In this document: positions 15,349 to 24,426 of the stretch, in pieces
How positions within the stretch are numbered: position 1 is the first letter of the stretch
How the letters are laid out: each line of letters begins with the position of its first letter
Program-made: the position numbers and the translations under genes
The notes under the pieces: model-generated
Told to the model about the DNA's origin: nothing
The model's input: the letters and a program-made list of their open reading frames with translations, nothing else
Database searches by the model: none
NCBI GenBank assembly: GCA_019163175.1
Contig: JAFLKN010000003.1
Span: forward strand, 186,001 to 250,000
Length of the DNA: 64,000 nt
Direction: 5' to 3'
Source of the DNA: Prolixibacteraceae bacterium
GTDB lineage: Bacteria > Bacteroidota > Bacteroidia > Bacteroidales > Prolixibacteraceae

Positions 15349-16485
15349 GTGAAGATTATAGATTTTCGAATACTCACTATCAGCGACATGGTTCTGCTGT
15401 CTTCCCTACTACTGGTGTTTTTGATCCAGATTTATTATTTGCTGAGGTATTATTTAAAGTTGGCCCGGCATAAAGATAGTTTAGCCACTCAAAATCCAAA
15501 TCACATTTCGATCATTCTGTCTGTCAGAAATGAGGAACAACATATCAGGGAGATTCTGGACAAATTTAAAGAGCAACAATTTGAAGATTATCAGATTTTG
15601 GTAATTAATGTTCACTCTGAAGACAATACCGATGGAGTTTTGAATGCACTGACAGAAACCAATCCGCGGCTTAAGGTTACCAGTCTTAGCCAGGAATCAC
15701 AGTTCAATGAGAAACAAATAATTAATATCGGGCTCAAAGGAGCTTCGTCACCCTGGATTATTTTCCTTACTTCGGCTTCCGGAGACATAAAAGCCAATTG
15801 GCTGGCCGACATGAATGGTTTAATTGCCCCTGAAACTGATCTGGTTGTTGCCTATACCAATGTTGAACGGTTAAAAGGATTCCGCAACCTGATTTGCCGG
15901 TTGGAACGTTTCAACCAATTTGTCATCAGCGGAGCCTGGACCCTTGCCGGAAAACCCTTTGTTTTCAATGAAGACAATGTTCTTTTCAAAAAATCGATGT
16001 ATTTCGACACCCTTGGATTCCGACATAAAATGAACCGGAATTTTGCCAACCTCGAATTGATTTTCAATGAAAACCTCAGGAAAAACAGGATCAAGGTAAG
16101 CACCAATCCGGATTTGGCTGTGCGCGAACACATTGAAGATGACCGTGGTGATCATATCCGCTTACTTAAAAAAGGGGTACAAATCAGGCAAAGTCTCTCC
16201 TGGGCAAAAAAGATCAGTTTGTTCTTCGACGATTTTACCAGAATTGTTTTACCACTGCTAACAGCGGCCATCATCATTATTCATCCCGAATACTGGATTA
16301 TCATTTTGGCCCTTCCTTTAATTTATTTAATTCTACAGGCTATTATTGTTAAAATGCTTATAAACCGGCTCAACGAACGAAAAATTTTCCTATCTTCGTT
16401 AGTGTACATTTTAATTAAACCAATCATTAATTGGTGGTTTTTTTGGTCGATGTACGTAATTCACCGGAGAAGCAGATGGAACTAA
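15349..16485 (+). CDS. Family 2 glycosyltransferase, membrane-associated
   Basis: The 378-residue protein has one N-terminal helix (residues ~14-32). A GT-A catalytic domain follows, with ISIILSVRNEEQHIREIL, LVINVHSEDNTDGVL (DxD-like acidic residues) and the acceptor region FVFNEDNVLFKKSMY. Two helices end the chain (residues ~300-365). It transfers a sugar from a nucleotide donor, probably to an envelope glycan or lipid; donor and acceptor are unknown. The start used is GTG; an ATG at 15388 would remove 13 residues and leave the first helix intact. TAATTTTG at 15290-15297 may be its -7 box. Its stop overlaps the next gene by 10 bp. Confidence 0.85.
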   Translation: MKIIDFRILTISDMVLLSSLLLVFLIQIYYLLRYYLKLARHKDSLATQNPNHISIILSVRNEEQHIREILDKFKEQQFEDYQILVINVHSEDNTDGVLNALTETNPRLKVTSLSQESQFNEKQIINIGLKGASSPWIIFLTSASGDIKANWLADMNGLIAPETDLVVAYTNVERLKGFRNLICRLERFNQFVISGAWTLAGKPFVFNEDNVLFKKSMYFDTLGFRHKMNRNFANLELIFNENLRKNRIKVSTNPDLAVREHIEDDRGDHIRLLKKGVQIRQSLSWAKKISLFFDDFTRIVLPLLTAAIIIIHPEYWIIILALPLIYLILQAIIVKMLINRLNERKIFLSSLVYILIKPIINWWFFWSMYVIHRRSRWN

Positions 16486-17087
16486 ATCCGCATTTATCAG
16501 ATAAAGCTCAGTTTGATTTTCGGCTGGTTGAAGCCGCACTGACCGGCGAAGAAAAAGCTTTCGCCAAACTGATGAGCCGCTACAAGGATGCCATTTACTT
16601 CATGCTCCTGAAAATGGTAAATAACAAAAATGATGCAGAGGATCTTACCCTTGAAGCTTTTGGCAAAGCCTTTAAAAATCTGCACCAATACTCACCAAAT
16701 TATGCATTTAGCACCTGGCTGTTTAAAATAGCCACTAATAATTGTATTGATTTCCTGAGAAAACGCCGCGGTGTATACGTGTCGATTGAAAGTAACCAGG
16801 AAAACGGAGATAATGATCCACCCATCAAACTTCGTTCAACAGAGCCCAACCCGGAAGAAAAGCTGATCCGGATTCAAAAAGCCATCCTGATGCGAAGAAT
16901 TGTACATCGCCTAAAACCCCGGTACCGCATTTTGGTTGAACTACGCTATTTTCGTGAGTTTTCGTACGAAGAAATTGCAAAAGAACTAAATTTGCCACTC
17001 GGCACTGTAAAAGCGCAACTGTTCAGAGCCCGCGAAATGCTCTTCAAAATGATCGAATCGACTGAAATTGACGAGCACGACGAATAG
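16476..17087 (+). CDS. ECF-family RNA polymerase sigma factor
   Basis: The 203-residue protein has region 2 (NKNDAEDLTLEAFGKAFKNL and FSTWLFKIATNNCIDFLRKR) and region 4 (LKPRYRILVELRYFREFSYE and IAKELNLPLGTVKAQLFRAR). Unlike the other two sigma genes in the window, no anti-sigma gene adjoins it. It lies between a glycosyltransferase and rsmG, a layout I associate with a conserved, housekeeping-like ECF factor of Bacteroidota (from memory). The frame is open to 16431, but the ATG at 16476 has a good GGAGAAG ribosome-binding site 4-10 bp upstream and shortens the overlap with the glycosyltransferase to 10 bp. Confidence 0.92.
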   Translation: MELNPHLSDKAQFDFRLVEAALTGEEKAFAKLMSRYKDAIYFMLLKMVNNKNDAEDLTLEAFGKAFKNLHQYSPNYAFSTWLFKIATNNCIDFLRKRRGVYVSIESNQENGDNDPPIKLRSTEPNPEEKLIRIQKAILMRRIVHRLKPRYRILVELRYFREFSYEEIAKELNLPLGTVKAQLFRAREMLFKMIESTEIDEHDE

Positions 17088-17103
17088 TTCAACCCACAAT
17101 CAA

Positions 17104-17736
17104 ATGATGGAAATCGTTACTAAATATTTTACTGGTCTTACCGATCAGCAACTGGATCAGTTTGGCCGGCTAGGCTCGTTATACGAAGAATGGAACTCCA
17201 AAATCAATGTCATTTCAAGAAAAGATATTGAGCAACTTTACGAACGACATGTGCTGCATTCCCTGGCTATCGCTAAAATTATCCAGTTCACCCCAGGAAC
17301 TACTGTTCTCGATGTTGGCACCGGTGGCGGATTTCCTGGCATTCCACTCGCCATCCTGTTTCCTGAAACTTCATTTATGCTCATTGATTCAATCGGGAAA
17401 AAAATAAAGGTTGTAAGTGAAGTGGCCTCAGCCCTAAACCTTCAAAATGTAAAAGCCGAACACGTGCGCGTTGAAGATGTAAATCAACAATTTGATTTTG
17501 TAATAAGCCGCGCCGTTACTGCCTTCCCGAAATTTGTTGCTATGGTCAGAACCAAAGTGGCCCGTGTAAACAACAACAGTTTATCCAACGGAATACTTTA
17601 CCTGAAAGGCGGAGATTTTGAGGAAGAAATAAGTCCCTTCAAACAACAGGTTAAAGTGTACGATCTTCAGAGCTTTTTTCAGGAAGAATTTTTTGAAACC
17701 AAACGGCTGATCCACATGACTTTAAAAAATAAGTGA
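17104..17736 (+). CDS. rsmG: 16S rRNA (guanine(527)-N(7))-methyltransferase RsmG
   Basis: The 210-residue methyltransferase modifies G527 of 16S rRNA using S-adenosylmethionine. The SAM-binding loop VLDVGTGGGFPGIPLAIL is the RsmG signature. EWNSKINVISRKDIEQLYER precedes it, and VISRAVTAFPKF with a late LKGGDF follows. An upstream in-frame TTG at 17068 would overlap the sigma gene; ATG at 17104 (or the next codon, 17107) is the likely start, 16 bp after the sigma stop. It is probably cotranscribed with the glycosyltransferase and sigma genes. Confidence 0.94.
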   Translation: MMEIVTKYFTGLTDQQLDQFGRLGSLYEEWNSKINVISRKDIEQLYERHVLHSLAIAKIIQFTPGTTVLDVGTGGGFPGIPLAILFPETSFMLIDSIGKKIKVVSEVASALNLQNVKAEHVRVEDVNQQFDFVISRAVTAFPKFVAMVRTKVARVNNNSLSNGILYLKGGDFEEEISPFKQQVKVYDLQSFFQEEFFETKRLIHMTLKNK

Positions 17737-17753
17737 AATAAAGATAAGTTTGG

Positions 17754-17784
17754 TTTGCAGAATATTAAAAAAGGACTATTTTTG
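17754..17784 (+). promoter_or_regulatory. Bacteroidota-type promoter of rpmH
   Basis: TTTG at 17754-17757 is followed after 19 bp by TATTTTTG at 17777-17784, a full match to the TTTG-N19-TAnnTTTG consensus. The predicted start of transcription is near 17790, about 40 nt before the rpmH ATG. This is the clearest promoter in the window. Confidence 0.8.
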
Positions 17785-17829
17785 CAGTCCGAATTAAAAA
17801 CGAATACTATCATTAAAAAATATTGACCG

Positions 17830-17988
17830 ATGAAAAGGACATTTCAGCCATCAAACAGAAAAAGAAAAAACAAACACGGTTTCAGAGAAAGAATGTCGAC
17901 TGTAAGTGGACGTAAAGTATTGAAAGCACGCCGTGCAAAAGGAAGAAAAAAATTGACAGTTTCTGACGAACCAAGTCACAAAAGATAG
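17830..17988 (+). CDS. rpmH: 50S ribosomal protein L34
   Basis: This 52-residue gene encodes the very basic protein that begins [20 protein letters not shown] and continues with [20 protein letters not shown], the L34 signature. The C-terminal tail [13 protein letters not shown] is slightly longer than in many bacteria, as is usual for Bacteroidota. L34 is a component of the large ribosomal subunit. It has its own strong promoter and is followed by a terminator, so it is a single-gene unit. The rnpA and yidC genes that often follow rpmH in other phyla are absent here. Confidence 0.97.
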   Translation: MKRTFQPSNRKRKNKHGFRERMSTVSGRKVLKARRAKGRKKLTVSDEPSHKR

Positions 17989-18020
17989 TCGAAGACTTTC
18001 GGACTTCTAACAATATACAG

Positions 18021-18052
18021 AAGGTAAAGAATGAATTTTCTTTACCTTTTTG
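18021..18052 (+). terminator. Intrinsic terminator after rpmH
   Basis: AAGGTAAAGAA (18021-18031) pairs with TTCTTTACCTT (18038-18048) across a 6-base loop, followed by T residues. Confidence 0.9.
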
Positions 18053-18197
18053 TGTTTATACCAAAATCGTCTTTCCTTTAGACCGGAAAGCCTGAAGACG
18101 AGAAATCTGCAGATAAAATGTTTCAGAAGTCAGGAAACAGACCTAGCGATTTTTAAACTATTTTTGTGTTCATTCACCGAACCATGAATTTTACCGC

Positions 18198-19022
18198 ATG
18201 ACCCTGAAAGAATTTTTAAAAAGTAAAACATTTAAGTACAACGCACTTGCTGCGGTAGGAATTACAATTTTCCTGATTGTACTGAATATGCTTGCGCTCA
18301 GAATTTATACCGACCACGGCGAATCCGTTGAAATACCCGATCTGAAAGGAAAAACAAGCCGGGAAGTAAAAGCAATTCTGGACAATTTAGATCTCCGCTT
18401 CCAGATTCAGGATTCAGTTTATACTCAGGAAACGGCACCCGGAACCGTTCTCGATCATTACCCAAAAGCAGGAATGAAAGTGAAAGAAAACCGCACCGTA
18501 TTTATTACCCTCTGTGCCATAAGTCAGGAGATGATACCCATGCCGCAACTCACCGACATTTCACACCGGCAGGCTACTAACCTGATTGAAAGCTCGGGCC
18601 TCATCGCCGGAAATATTGAATACAAACCATCCGAATTTCCGAATTTGGTGCTTGAACAAAAGGCAAACGGACGGACTGTACGCGTGGGCGAAATGATTCC
18701 GAAAGGCACAGTAATCGATTTGGTTTTAGGCACCGACAGCAATGGAGAAACCAGTGAAGTTCCAACCTTGTTTGGACGTAGCCTGGCCGAAGCCCGCTTA
18801 ACAATTGGCGAAGCTTTCCTGAATGTTGGCACAATTACCTACGATGAATCTTTTACTTCTGAAGACCAGAAGGATAAGGGACTAATCTGGAAACAAAGTC
18901 CCGACCCGGCAGAAGTGTTTGAAGTTACACACGGAACTCCAATTGATATTTGGCTCACTATTGATCCAACCAAACTTCAGGCAAAACCAGATTCTGTAAA
19001 AATTGATAACTCATTTTTTTAA
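18198..19022 (+). CDS. PASTA-domain membrane protein
   Basis: The 274-residue protein has a short cytoplasmic N-terminus, one membrane helix (residues ~16-37) and three PASTA repeats in the periplasm, beginning VEIPDLKGKTSREVKAILDN, then MIPMPQLTDISHRQATNLIE, then SEVPTLFGRSLAEARLTIGE. Each ends with the typical G-x-x-V/I-DLVLG or similar strand. PASTA domains bind peptidoglycan fragments or beta-lactams when fused to kinases or PBPs; this protein has neither partner domain. The stop codon directly abuts the rluD-family start, and ddl follows, so the setting points to a cell-wall-related role. Confidence 0.9.
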   Translation: MTLKEFLKSKTFKYNALAAVGITIFLIVLNMLALRIYTDHGESVEIPDLKGKTSREVKAILDNLDLRFQIQDSVYTQETAPGTVLDHYPKAGMKVKENRTVFITLCAISQEMIPMPQLTDISHRQATNLIESSGLIAGNIEYKPSEFPNLVLEQKANGRTVRVGEMIPKGTVIDLVLGTDSNGETSEVPTLFGRSLAEARLTIGEAFLNVGTITYDESFTSEDQKDKGLIWKQSPDPAEVFEVTHGTPIDIWLTIDPTKLQAKPDSVKIDNSFF

Positions 19023-20096
19023 ATGATAGACGACAACGAATTGATCGACGAATTTGATGACATTGAAGATAGTGAAGAGAACGAAGACGGTGCTCTTTTT
19101 GAACATTACAATCTGGTAGTTGACCCGGGGCAAACCTTGCTCCGAATTGACAAATTCTTATCTGACCGACTAAAAAACGCTACCCGTAGCCGTTTGCAGG
19201 CTGCTGCCGACGAAGGCAAAATCCTGGTGAACAAGCTACCTGTCAAATCAAGTTATAAAGTAAAACCGGGTGATGAAATCTCCATTGTGATGGATTACCC
19301 GCGCCGGGAGCTTAAAATTATTCCGGAAAACATCCCTTTAAACATTGTTTACGAAGACGATTCAGTGATCGTGTTGAACAAGCCGGCAGGTTTGGTTGTG
19401 CATCCAGGGCATGGAAATTATTCAGGAACGCTGGTGAATGCGCTGGCTTACCATTTCAAAGAATTACCACTTTTTAATTCTGACGATCCCCGGCCAGGGC
19501 TCATACACCGGATTGATAAAAACACATCGGGATTGCTGGTTGTAGCAAAAACTACTGAAGCCAAGGTTAGTTTATCGCTTCAGTTTTTTGAAAAGACAAC
19601 CAAACGGAGATACGTTGCATTGGTATGGGGCGATCTGCAAAACAACGAAGGTACAATTACCGGAAACATAGGACGTAGCCTGAAAAACAGGCAGGTTTTT
19701 ACGGTCTTCCCTGAAGGAGAGCATGGCAAACCAGCGGTTACCCATTACAAAGTAATCGAGCGTCTGGGCTATGTTAATTTGGTGGAATGCCGACTGGAAA
19801 CAGGGCGGACACACCAGATCAGGGTACACATGAAACACATTGGGCATCCGCTGTTTAATGACGACAATTACGGTGGTGACCAAATTTTAAGAGGTACAAC
19901 ATTTACTAAATACAGGCAATTTGTAGCCAACTGTTTCGAGATGATTCCGCGACAAGCTCTGCATGCCCAAATGTTGGGTTTCGTACATCCGGTAACTGGC
20001 GAAGAAATGATCTTCGAATCGGAATTGCCCAATGATTTGGCCAATGTGATTGTAAAATGGCGAAATTATTTATCGAACCGAACGCCTCATGAATAA
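19023..20096 (+). CDS. RluA/RluD-family 23S rRNA or tRNA pseudouridine synthase
   Basis: The 357-residue protein has an acidic N-terminal tail (residues 1-25), an S4 RNA-binding domain (about 35-100) and a catalytic domain. The active-site motif is LIHRIDKNTSGLLVVAKT with catalytic Asp165; GRTHQIRVHMKHIGHPLFND is the second signature. It isomerises specific uridines in structured RNA. RluD (23S U1911/1915/1917) is the usual assignment for this domain order, but target sites cannot be read from sequence. It starts immediately after the PASTA gene stop, and the two are surely cotranscribed. Confidence 0.93.
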   Translation: MIDDNELIDEFDDIEDSEENEDGALFEHYNLVVDPGQTLLRIDKFLSDRLKNATRSRLQAAADEGKILVNKLPVKSSYKVKPGDEISIVMDYPRRELKIIPENIPLNIVYEDDSVIVLNKPAGLVVHPGHGNYSGTLVNALAYHFKELPLFNSDDPRPGLIHRIDKNTSGLLVVAKTTEAKVSLSLQFFEKTTKRRYVALVWGDLQNNEGTITGNIGRSLKNRQVFTVFPEGEHGKPAVTHYKVIERLGYVNLVECRLETGRTHQIRVHMKHIGHPLFNDDNYGGDQILRGTTFTKYRQFVANCFEMIPRQALHAQMLGFVHPVTGEEMIFESELPNDLANVIVKWRNYLSNRTPHE

Positions 20097-20112
20097 AATG
20101 ACAAGCAAAAAC

Positions 20113-20175
20113 CACGTAGATTCATAGAACTCATAGAAAAAGTTAAAAACACCATGAGACCTATGTGCCTACGTG
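20113..20175. repeat. Imperfect hairpin repeat (REP-like) between the pseudouridine synthase gene and ddl
   Basis: The left arm holds CACGTAG, CATAG and CTCAT in order. The right arm holds their complements (ATGAG, CTATG, CTACGTG) in mirrored order, separated by short mismatches. The full fold is about 63 nt with an A-rich loop. There is no U-tract. Such intergenic arrays of CATAG-type blocks look like dispersed repeats of Bacteroidota genomes (inference). A cloverleaf tRNA is not possible here. Confidence 0.6.
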
Positions 20176-20303
20176 ATTAAAACAGATAAACACCACAATT
20201 GAAAAAGAATCTAATATGAAACGAGCCATAAGAATTACTTCTCAGGCAGGTAAATAATTATTGGCGAGTTCCATCTGACAATTAAAAAACAAATTATAAA
20301 CAG

Positions 20304-21281
20304 ATGAAAAAGAATATTGCAGTTGTTTATGGAGGCGACTCATCCGAATTTGTAGTTTCGGTAGCAAGCAGTAAAAATGTATATGAATCCATCAATAAGA
20401 CTGTTTACAACGTCTGGAAAGTTCAGATCAAAGGACTTGACTGGGAGGTCTTTGAAAACGATCAGCTCATTGCTCCGGTTGACAAAAGCGACTTTTCATT
20501 CGTCAAAAACGGCGAAAAAATACAATTCGATTTCGCTTACATCACCATTCACGGAACTCCGGGTGAAGACGGTAAACTTCAGGGTTATTTCGAATTGGTT
20601 AAAATACCCTACTCCACTTGTGGCGTATACTCATCGGCCCTCACTTTCAACAAATATTTCTGCAGCAATTACCTGCGCAATTTTAATGTGCCAATGGCCA
20701 AATCGGTTCGGCTGTTTAAAGGCGACCACGCCGATGCCGATCAATTGATCGAAGAGCTTGGATTACCTCTTTTTGTGAAACCAAACGCCGGAGGTTCAAG
20801 CTTTGGAGTAACCAAAGTGAAAGAAAAAAGCCAGCTTTTAGGAGCGCTCGAAATGGCCATGAAAGAAAGCCACGACATTTTGGTTGAACAATTTATCGAT
20901 GGAAAAGAATTTACCTGCGGATTAGTCAAATTATCAGATCAGGAACTTATTTTCCCGGTAACGGAAGTAATTCCGCAAAATGAATTTTTCGATTTCGAAG
21001 CCAAATACACTAAAGGCAAAACCGACGAGATTACACCTGCGCGCATTTCTCCGGAACTGACAGAAAAGGTTCAGCAACTTTCGTCGCGCATTTACGATTT
21101 GTGTGACTGCTCCGGAATTGTGCGGATAGATTATATTCTGAGAGACGGCGAGTTCTTTTTTCTGGAAGTAAATACGACCCCCGGAATGACTGCCACCAGT
21201 TTTGTTCCGCAACAAATCGCCGCCATGGACCGCAAACTTGGTGATGTATTGGAACTGATTATTGAAGATAAACTGAAGTAA
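20304..21281 (+). CDS. ddl: D-alanine--D-alanine ligase
   Basis: The 325-residue ATP-grasp enzyme makes D-Ala-D-Ala for peptidoglycan. The N-terminal GGDSSEFVVSVASSKNVYES holds the substrate-binding Glu. The ATP-grasp part has LFVKPNAGGSSFGVTKV and ILVEQFIDGKEFTCGLV, and the metal-binding end is FFLEVNTTPGMTATSFVPQQ. The ligand-binding loop EFFDFEAKYTKGKTDEITPA is also present. Its product feeds the MurF step encoded at the right of this window. A terminator follows. Confidence 0.95.
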   Translation: MKKNIAVVYGGDSSEFVVSVASSKNVYESINKTVYNVWKVQIKGLDWEVFENDQLIAPVDKSDFSFVKNGEKIQFDFAYITIHGTPGEDGKLQGYFELVKIPYSTCGVYSSALTFNKYFCSNYLRNFNVPMAKSVRLFKGDHADADQLIEELGLPLFVKPNAGGSSFGVTKVKEKSQLLGALEMAMKESHDILVEQFIDGKEFTCGLVKLSDQELIFPVTEVIPQNEFFDFEAKYTKGKTDEITPARISPELTEKVQQLSSRIYDLCDCSGIVRIDYILRDGEFFFLEVNTTPGMTATSFVPQQIAAMDRKLGDVLELIIEDKLK

Positions 21282-21303
21282 TTTTTGTTTACAACTTAAT
21301 ATC

Positions 21304-21336
21304 AGATGGAGGCCAAAAGGTCTCCATCTTTTTTTT
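21304..21336 (+). terminator. Intrinsic terminator after ddl
   Basis: AGATGGAGGCC (21304-21314) pairs with GGTCTCCATCT (21319-21329), with one G-U pair and a 4-base loop, followed by eight T. TACCTTTG at 21336-21343, at its edge, could serve as a -7 box for dnaB. Confidence 0.9.
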
Positions 21337-21407
21337 ACCTTTGAAACCCTGCGAAAAATTCGAGGTGCAGGAAAACCCAATTATCTGATTGATTGAATTC
21401 CAGAAAC

Positions 21408-22976
21408 ATGGCCGGAGAAAAAAAGAATTACCAGCAACAAGCAAAAATGAGCATCGATCAAATCAATGCGCAGTACGGAAAAATACCTCCACAGGCCATT
21501 GAAGTGGAAGAAGCTGTACTTGGCGCCTTAATGCTCGAACGCGACGCCTACATCACTGTGGCCGATATCATTGATACCCGGAGTTTTTACAAGGAAGAGC
21601 ATCAAAAGATATTTGATGTTATTAAATACCTGTCGACTCACGAGAAGCCTGTCGATTTGCTGATGGTTACCCAGGAACTGAAAAACCGGAACCTGCTCGA
21701 CGAAGTGGGCGGACCTCTCATGATTACTCAGTTGACCTCGCGTGTTGCCTCGGCTGCACACATCGAATTTCATTCGCGTATTATTGCACAGAAATTCATG
21801 CAGCGCGAAATGATCCGGGTTTCAACAGAAATTCAGACCAAAGCCTACGACGATACCATTGATGTTGACGATCTGATTGATTTTTCGGAAACGGCACTTT
21901 TCCAGGTTGCCGAAGGAAACATCAAGAAAGAGACCTTGCCCATCAAACCACTCTTACGCGAAGCAACCGTTTTGATCGAAGCAGCTTCGAATCGGGATGA
22001 TGGATTAAGCGGTGCTCCCAGTGGATTTACTGGTCTTGACCGCATTACTTCAGGATGGCAAAAAACTGACCTCATTATTGTTGCTGCCCGTCCTTCAATG
22101 GGTAAAACCGCTTTCGTATTGACAATGGCCCGAAATATGGCGGTTGAACACCGTGTTCCTGTTGCCATGTTCTCACTCGAAATGTCATCAATTCAGTTAG
22201 TCAATCGTTTGATTTCCTCCGAAACCGAATTGGGTTCAGAAAAAATAAAAAATGGACGTTTGCAAGGTTGGGAATGGGATCATTTTCACCGCAAACTGGC
22301 AATTTTAGACGATGCCCCTTTATTCATCGACGATACACCTGCACTTTCGGTATTCGAATTCAGGGCCAAATGCCGCCGCCTGAAAATGCAGCACAACATT
22401 GGTGTGGTAATCGTCGACTACCTTCAGTTGATGACTGCGGGAACAGACAACCGGGGAAGCCGTGAGCAGGAAGTAAGTATGATTTCGCGTTCATTAAAAG
22501 CCATTGCCAAAGAATTGGATATTCCTGTCATTGCATTATCTCAGTTAAACAGATCGGTTGAGTCGCGCGAAGGAAAACGGCCTCAGCTTTCCGACCTTCG
22601 CGAATCGGGAGCTATCGAGCAGGATGCCGACATTGTAATGTTTATTCACCGGCCGGAATACTACGGAATCACCGAAGAGGATGGGAACTCGCTTATTGGG
22701 CTTGCCGAAATCATCATTGCCAAACACCGTAACGGTGCTGTAGACGATGTATGGCTTTCGTTCAAAAAGAATCTGGCCAAGTTTGCCGACATGGAAAATA
22801 TTATTCCTGAAGACATTGGCGGCGGAAATTTTGGACAAAAAATGCAATCAAAAATGAATGTAGATTCGGGCAATCCTTTCGGCAATAAACCTGGTGCCAT
22901 TCCTGTTAACTCTTCATTCGACAACGATAAATTCAGCCATTATGAAAATTCGGGAGGCGAACATATTCCGTTCTGA
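21408..22976 (+). CDS. dnaB: Replicative DNA helicase DnaB
   Basis: The 522-residue protein has the N-terminal DnaB domain (from PPQAIEVEEAVLGALMLERD to about residue 150) and the RecA-like helicase domain. Walker A is ARPSMGKTAFVLTM (Lys233) and Walker B is VVIVDYLQLMTAG. SLEMSSIQLVNRLISSE and the arginine-finger region LRESGAIEQDADIVMFIHRP are also present. It unwinds DNA at the replication fork as a hexamer. An in-frame TTG at 21393 would add five residues; the ATG at 21408 is preferred. No intein interrupts the Walker regions. The C-terminal tail after residue ~450 is variable. Confidence 0.96.
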   Translation: MAGEKKNYQQQAKMSIDQINAQYGKIPPQAIEVEEAVLGALMLERDAYITVADIIDTRSFYKEEHQKIFDVIKYLSTHEKPVDLLMVTQELKNRNLLDEVGGPLMITQLTSRVASAAHIEFHSRIIAQKFMQREMIRVSTEIQTKAYDDTIDVDDLIDFSETALFQVAEGNIKKETLPIKPLLREATVLIEAASNRDDGLSGAPSGFTGLDRITSGWQKTDLIIVAARPSMGKTAFVLTMARNMAVEHRVPVAMFSLEMSSIQLVNRLISSETELGSEKIKNGRLQGWEWDHFHRKLAILDDAPLFIDDTPALSVFEFRAKCRRLKMQHNIGVVIVDYLQLMTAGTDNRGSREQEVSMISRSLKAIAKELDIPVIALSQLNRSVESREGKRPQLSDLRESGAIEQDADIVMFIHRPEYYGITEEDGNSLIGLAEIIIAKHRNGAVDDVWLSFKKNLAKFADMENIIPEDIGGGNFGQKMQSKMNVDSGNPFGNKPGAIPVNSSFDNDKFSHYENSGGEHIPF

Positions 22977-24237
22977 TTGTTGCTCAAAATGGTTGGTGGC
23001 AGTGCTGTTGGTTTTGTTGATTCAAACAGCAAACGCAGCATTCATTCTCATCCCAATGGATGAAAAGCAAGCTAACCATTTAAAAGCATATGGAATAACT
23101 TACTGGACACTTGAACAAGGCATCGAAGTAAAATGGCTGCTCAACTACCGGGGAGGAAGCTTCCTTGTGCAAAATCAGCAGGCTCTGGCCAGCGAATGTT
23201 TGGTTCGCGGGGTAAGTTTCGAAACCTTAGCCGATGGTCAGGCCAATAATCTGCTGGCCGATATTGCTCGCGAAGATATGAATCAGGATGCAGTAAGTAT
23301 GCAGAAAGCACCTAAGGTTGCAGTCTACTCACCACCCAACAAACAGCCCTGGGACGATGCCGTGACCTTGGTTTTAACTTACGCCGAGATCAAGTTTGAT
23401 GTAATTTACGATGAAGATATTCTGAATGGAAAATTAAAAGATTACGACTGGCTTCACCTTCACCACGAAGATTTTACCGGCCAGTTTGGCAAGTTTTTTC
23501 AGGCTTACCAACATACGCCCTGGTATCAGGAAGAAATGCGTATTAACAAGGAACTTGCTCAAAAGATGGGTTTCATGAAGGTTTCAGAAATGAAGAAAGT
23601 GGTTGCCCGCGAAATCTATCAATACATCAGCAATGGCGGTTTTCTTTTCGCCATGTGTGCTGCTACTGACACCTACGATATTGCCCGCGCTGTTGGTGAA
23701 ACAGATATGTGCGAATCGATGTTTGACGGCGACCCTGCCGATCCGACTATGAATGATCACCTGGATTTTACTCACACACTGGCTTTTCAGAATTTTATTA
23801 TCAACCGCAATCCTTACGAATACAAATTCTCGAATATTGACGTTTCGACCAGTCGCAAAGTTACGCGCGAACAGGATTATTTTACGTTATTCCAGTTTTC
23901 GGCCAAATGGGATCCGGTACCAACGATGCTGTGCCAGAACCATGTCAATATGGTCAAAGGATTTATGGGACAAACTACCGCCTATGACCGAAGTCTGGTT
24001 AAACCCAACGTTCTGGTGATGGGCGAAAACAAAGCTGCCAACGAAGCCCGGTATATTCATGGCGAATTGGGTAAAGGTTTCTGGACATTCTACGGCGGAC
24101 ACGATCCGGAAGATTTTCAGCATTTTGTGGGTGATCCTGTTACCGACCTGAATTTACACCCAAACTCGCCCGGTTATAGGTTAATCCTGAACAATGTATT
24201 GTTTCCGGCAGCCAAGAAAAAGAAACAGAAGACTTAA
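22942..24237 (+). CDS. Conserved secreted protein, amidotransferase-like fold suspected
   Basis: The 431-residue protein begins with a signal peptide (helix WLVAVLLVLLIQTANA, residues ~18-33). The body includes VAVYSPPNKQPWDDAVTLVL, DYDWLHLHHEDFTGQFGKFF, GGFLFAMCAATDTYDIARAV and GKGFWTFYGGHDPEDFQHF. Bacteroidota homologues are, from memory, sometimes labelled asparagine synthetase B, but none of the synthetase motifs (N-terminal Cys2, the SGGxDS loop) is visible. The FAMCAATD segment resembles a class-I glutamine-amidotransferase elbow, so a hydrolase-like fold is possible. The ATG lies inside the end of dnaB (35-bp overlap in another frame). Function unknown. Confidence 0.8.
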   Translation: MKIREANIFRSDCCSKWLVAVLLVLLIQTANAAFILIPMDEKQANHLKAYGITYWTLEQGIEVKWLLNYRGGSFLVQNQQALASECLVRGVSFETLADGQANNLLADIAREDMNQDAVSMQKAPKVAVYSPPNKQPWDDAVTLVLTYAEIKFDVIYDEDILNGKLKDYDWLHLHHEDFTGQFGKFFQAYQHTPWYQEEMRINKELAQKMGFMKVSEMKKVVAREIYQYISNGGFLFAMCAATDTYDIARAVGETDMCESMFDGDPADPTMNDHLDFTHTLAFQNFIINRNPYEYKFSNIDVSTSRKVTREQDYFTLFQFSAKWDPVPTMLCQNHVNMVKGFMGQTTAYDRSLVKPNVLVMGENKAANEARYIHGELGKGFWTFYGGHDPEDFQHFVGDPVTDLNLHPNSPGYRLILNNVLFPAAKKKKQKT

Positions 24238-24426
24238 TGAGTGATCAGTTTTCAGTCGCAGTTGGCAAGCAAAAAGGCGAGTAGAAAATGGAATTTGAAA
24301 TCGCCATTTAAACCAAATAGCCATCCAACAATTTAGCCATTTGAACCTATTCAAACAATTCGGTTGGCCTGCTAAACTATATTTTATTACATTTATCCTG
24401 AAAATTTCTGACTTTATATCTTTTGG

